Source: Bdellovibrio sp.
GTDB taxonomy: Bacteria > Bdellovibrionota > Bdellovibrionia > Bdellovibrionales > Bdellovibrionaceae
Assembly (NCBI GenBank): GCA_019104905.1
Contig: JAHRXB010000115.1
Coordinates: forward strand, 1 to 5,570
Length of the DNA stretch: 5,570 bases
Direction: 5' to 3'
A program made the position numbers and the translations under genes. The notes beneath the pieces were generated by a model. It saw nothing but the letters and a program-made list of their open reading frames with translations. It was not told where the DNA came from and made no database searches. Shown here piece by piece: positions 4,616 through 5,570 of the stretch. The first letter of the stretch is position 1; each line of letters begins with the position of its first letter.

Positions 4616-5570
4616 TGAAACTCAACGTGTTTGCACTTATCCTGACTGTGTTGTTTGCGACAGCGGCTCAAGCAGAGCGCGTGATCGTCATCATGAAGGA
4701 CAAAGAAGCATTCAAATCAGCACACATGGCGTATAAGATGAAGGGGTCTTATGCACTTAAAGGTTTCAAGTTGGGCGGACAACCAAGTGAACTTGCAAAA
4801 GTTGACGGACAGGTTGAAGACAGCCTTGAGAACTTGAACACTTTGATTGTAAACACGGCAGATCAAGCTGAGATTGAAAAATTGAAGGCGAATCCTGCAG
4901 TAGCTTACGTAGAAAAGGAAGTTTTCCACGAAGCTCCACGTCCAGTAAAAGGTTTCTTGGCGAAAGCTCAACAATCTCAACAACAAAAAGTGGGACAAAA
5001 AACTCCATGGGGTATCCATGCAGTAAAAGCTCCGGAAGCTTGGGCTTTGTCTAACCGAGGCGCGGGTGCTCGCGTTCTTGTTCTAGACACTGGTATCGAT
5101 GAAGCACATCCTTCTTTGAAGGCGAACTTCGAAAAAGGACAAGACTTCACTGGTGACTCTAATGGTTCTGATTACACTGATAAAGTAGGTCACGGAACAC
5201 ACGTTGCGGGAACAATCGCAGGTGTTATGGACAGATCTGGCTTCACAGGTGTTGCTCCAAAAGCGAAAATCTTGGCAGGTCGTGTTTGTTCTGAGCAAGG
5301 TTGCTCAAACGTAGCGATCGCTCAAGGTATCAACTGGGGTATCGCTCAAAAAGTAGATGTTATCTCCATGTCTTTGGGGGGTATGTGGTCAACTCCTGCA
5401 GAACGCGATGCTGTTAATAAAGCTGATAAAGCAGGTGTGACTGTGGTTGCAGCTTCTGGAAACAGCGGAACTCCTAAAGTTTCTTATCCTGCAGCGCTTC
5501 CAACAGTGATTGCGGTTGGTGCTATCGACATCAATCTTAAGAAAGCTGATTTCTCTCAATGGGGTCCTGA
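4615..5570 (+). CDS. Secreted subtilisin-like serine protease (S8) with I9-type propeptide, C-terminus cut by window edge
   Basis: 318 complete codons are visible. The signal peptide MKLNVFALILTVLFATAAQA is cleaved after Ala20. Residues 21 to about 106 form an inhibitor-I9-like propeptide (ERVIVIMKD, NTLIVNTADQAEIEKLKANPAVAYVEKE). A Gln/Lys-rich linker (117-129) follows. The catalytic domain starts near TPWGI (130): Asp158 in VLVLDTGID, His193 in GHGTHVAGT, substrate-pocket SLGG at 253-256, and oxyanion Asn283 in AASGN. The GTSMA block with the nucleophilic serine lies beyond the edge, so activity cannot be judged. CSEQGC (225-230) could form a disulfide, reasonable for a secreted enzyme. Codon use differs from the upstream genes: alanine is GCT, GCA or GCG with no GCC seen, glycine mostly GGT/GGA, and CTG is nearly absent, which suggests high expression. 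It is likely a degradative exoprotease, plausible for a predatory bacterium, though that role is inferred. Regulation probably lies in the structured leader. Confidence 0.95.
   Translation, partial: MKLNVFALILTVLFATAAQAERVIVIMKDKEAFKSAHMAYKMKGSYALKGFKLGGQPSELAKVDGQVEDSLENLNTLIVNTADQAEIEKLKANPAVAYVEKEVFHEAPRPVKGFLAKAQQSQQQKVGQKTPWGIHAVKAPEAWALSNRGAGARVLVLDTGIDEAHPSLKANFEKGQDFTGDSNGSDYTDKVGHGTHVAGTIAGVMDRSGFTGVAPKAKILAGRVCSEQGCSNVAIAQGINWGIAQKVDVISMSLGGMWSTPAERDAVNKADKAGVTVVAASGNSGTPKVSYPAALPTVIAVGAIDINLKKADFSQWGP

Noticed and set aside
4717..5298. Minus-strand frames of 71-100 codons opposite the protease
   Set aside because: The plus strand encodes a clear subtilisin with catalytic Asp, His and oxyanion Asn; the antisense frames are cysteine- and phenylalanine-rich shadows of the biased codon use.

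Overview
The window looks like a piece of a Bdellovibrio-type predatory bacterium (Bdellovibrionota). This is an inference from mixed base composition, several exported proteins with short hydrophobic signal peptides, an exported subtilisin, and protein families I associate with that group. No rRNA or marker gene is present to prove it. There is no mobile element, CRISPR array, tRNA or rRNA.

Left arm, minus strand (1306 down to 1): a tightly packed three-gene operon for the cell envelope. It begins with an exported peroxiredoxin-like/thioredoxin-fold protein (PRX_like1 type). One base later comes a small probable lipoprotein with a FixH/YtkA-like Met-His motif. Overlapping that by ATGA is the start of an exported protein with a mature 'SCCGGG' N-terminus that resembles outer-membrane beta-barrel transporters and runs off the left edge. 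The arrangement suggests a periplasmic redox or metal-handling cassette, but the function is not known.

Centre, plus strand (1466 to 4305): divergent from the first operon across a 159-bp spacer. It holds a 696-residue polytopic membrane protein of the family called 'site-specific recombinase Gcr' (signature GTKQPAMTA). A 1-base TGATG overlap joins it to a GT2 glycosyltransferase of the dolichyl-phosphate glucosyltransferase (Alg5/DPG synthase) type. The pairing suggests lipid-linked sugar chemistry at the inner membrane rather than DNA recombination.

Right arm, plus strand (4306 to 5570): a 309-bp intergenic region rich in structure, followed by a secreted subtilisin-like (S8) serine protease with an I9-type propeptide, cut by the right edge before its catalytic serine. 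The spacer has a perfect 15-bp palindrome with a repeated half-site, A/T tracts, a 9-bp inverted repeat just upstream of the protease, a CCTCCTC stretch able to pair with the ribosome binding site, and a 19-codon upstream ORF ending in TAATG on the protease start. The protease uses codons differently from its neighbours (no GCC alanine codon in the visible part), as expected of a highly expressed gene.

The strongest leads are the protease leader, the Gcr/GT2 pair, and the three-gene envelope operon.
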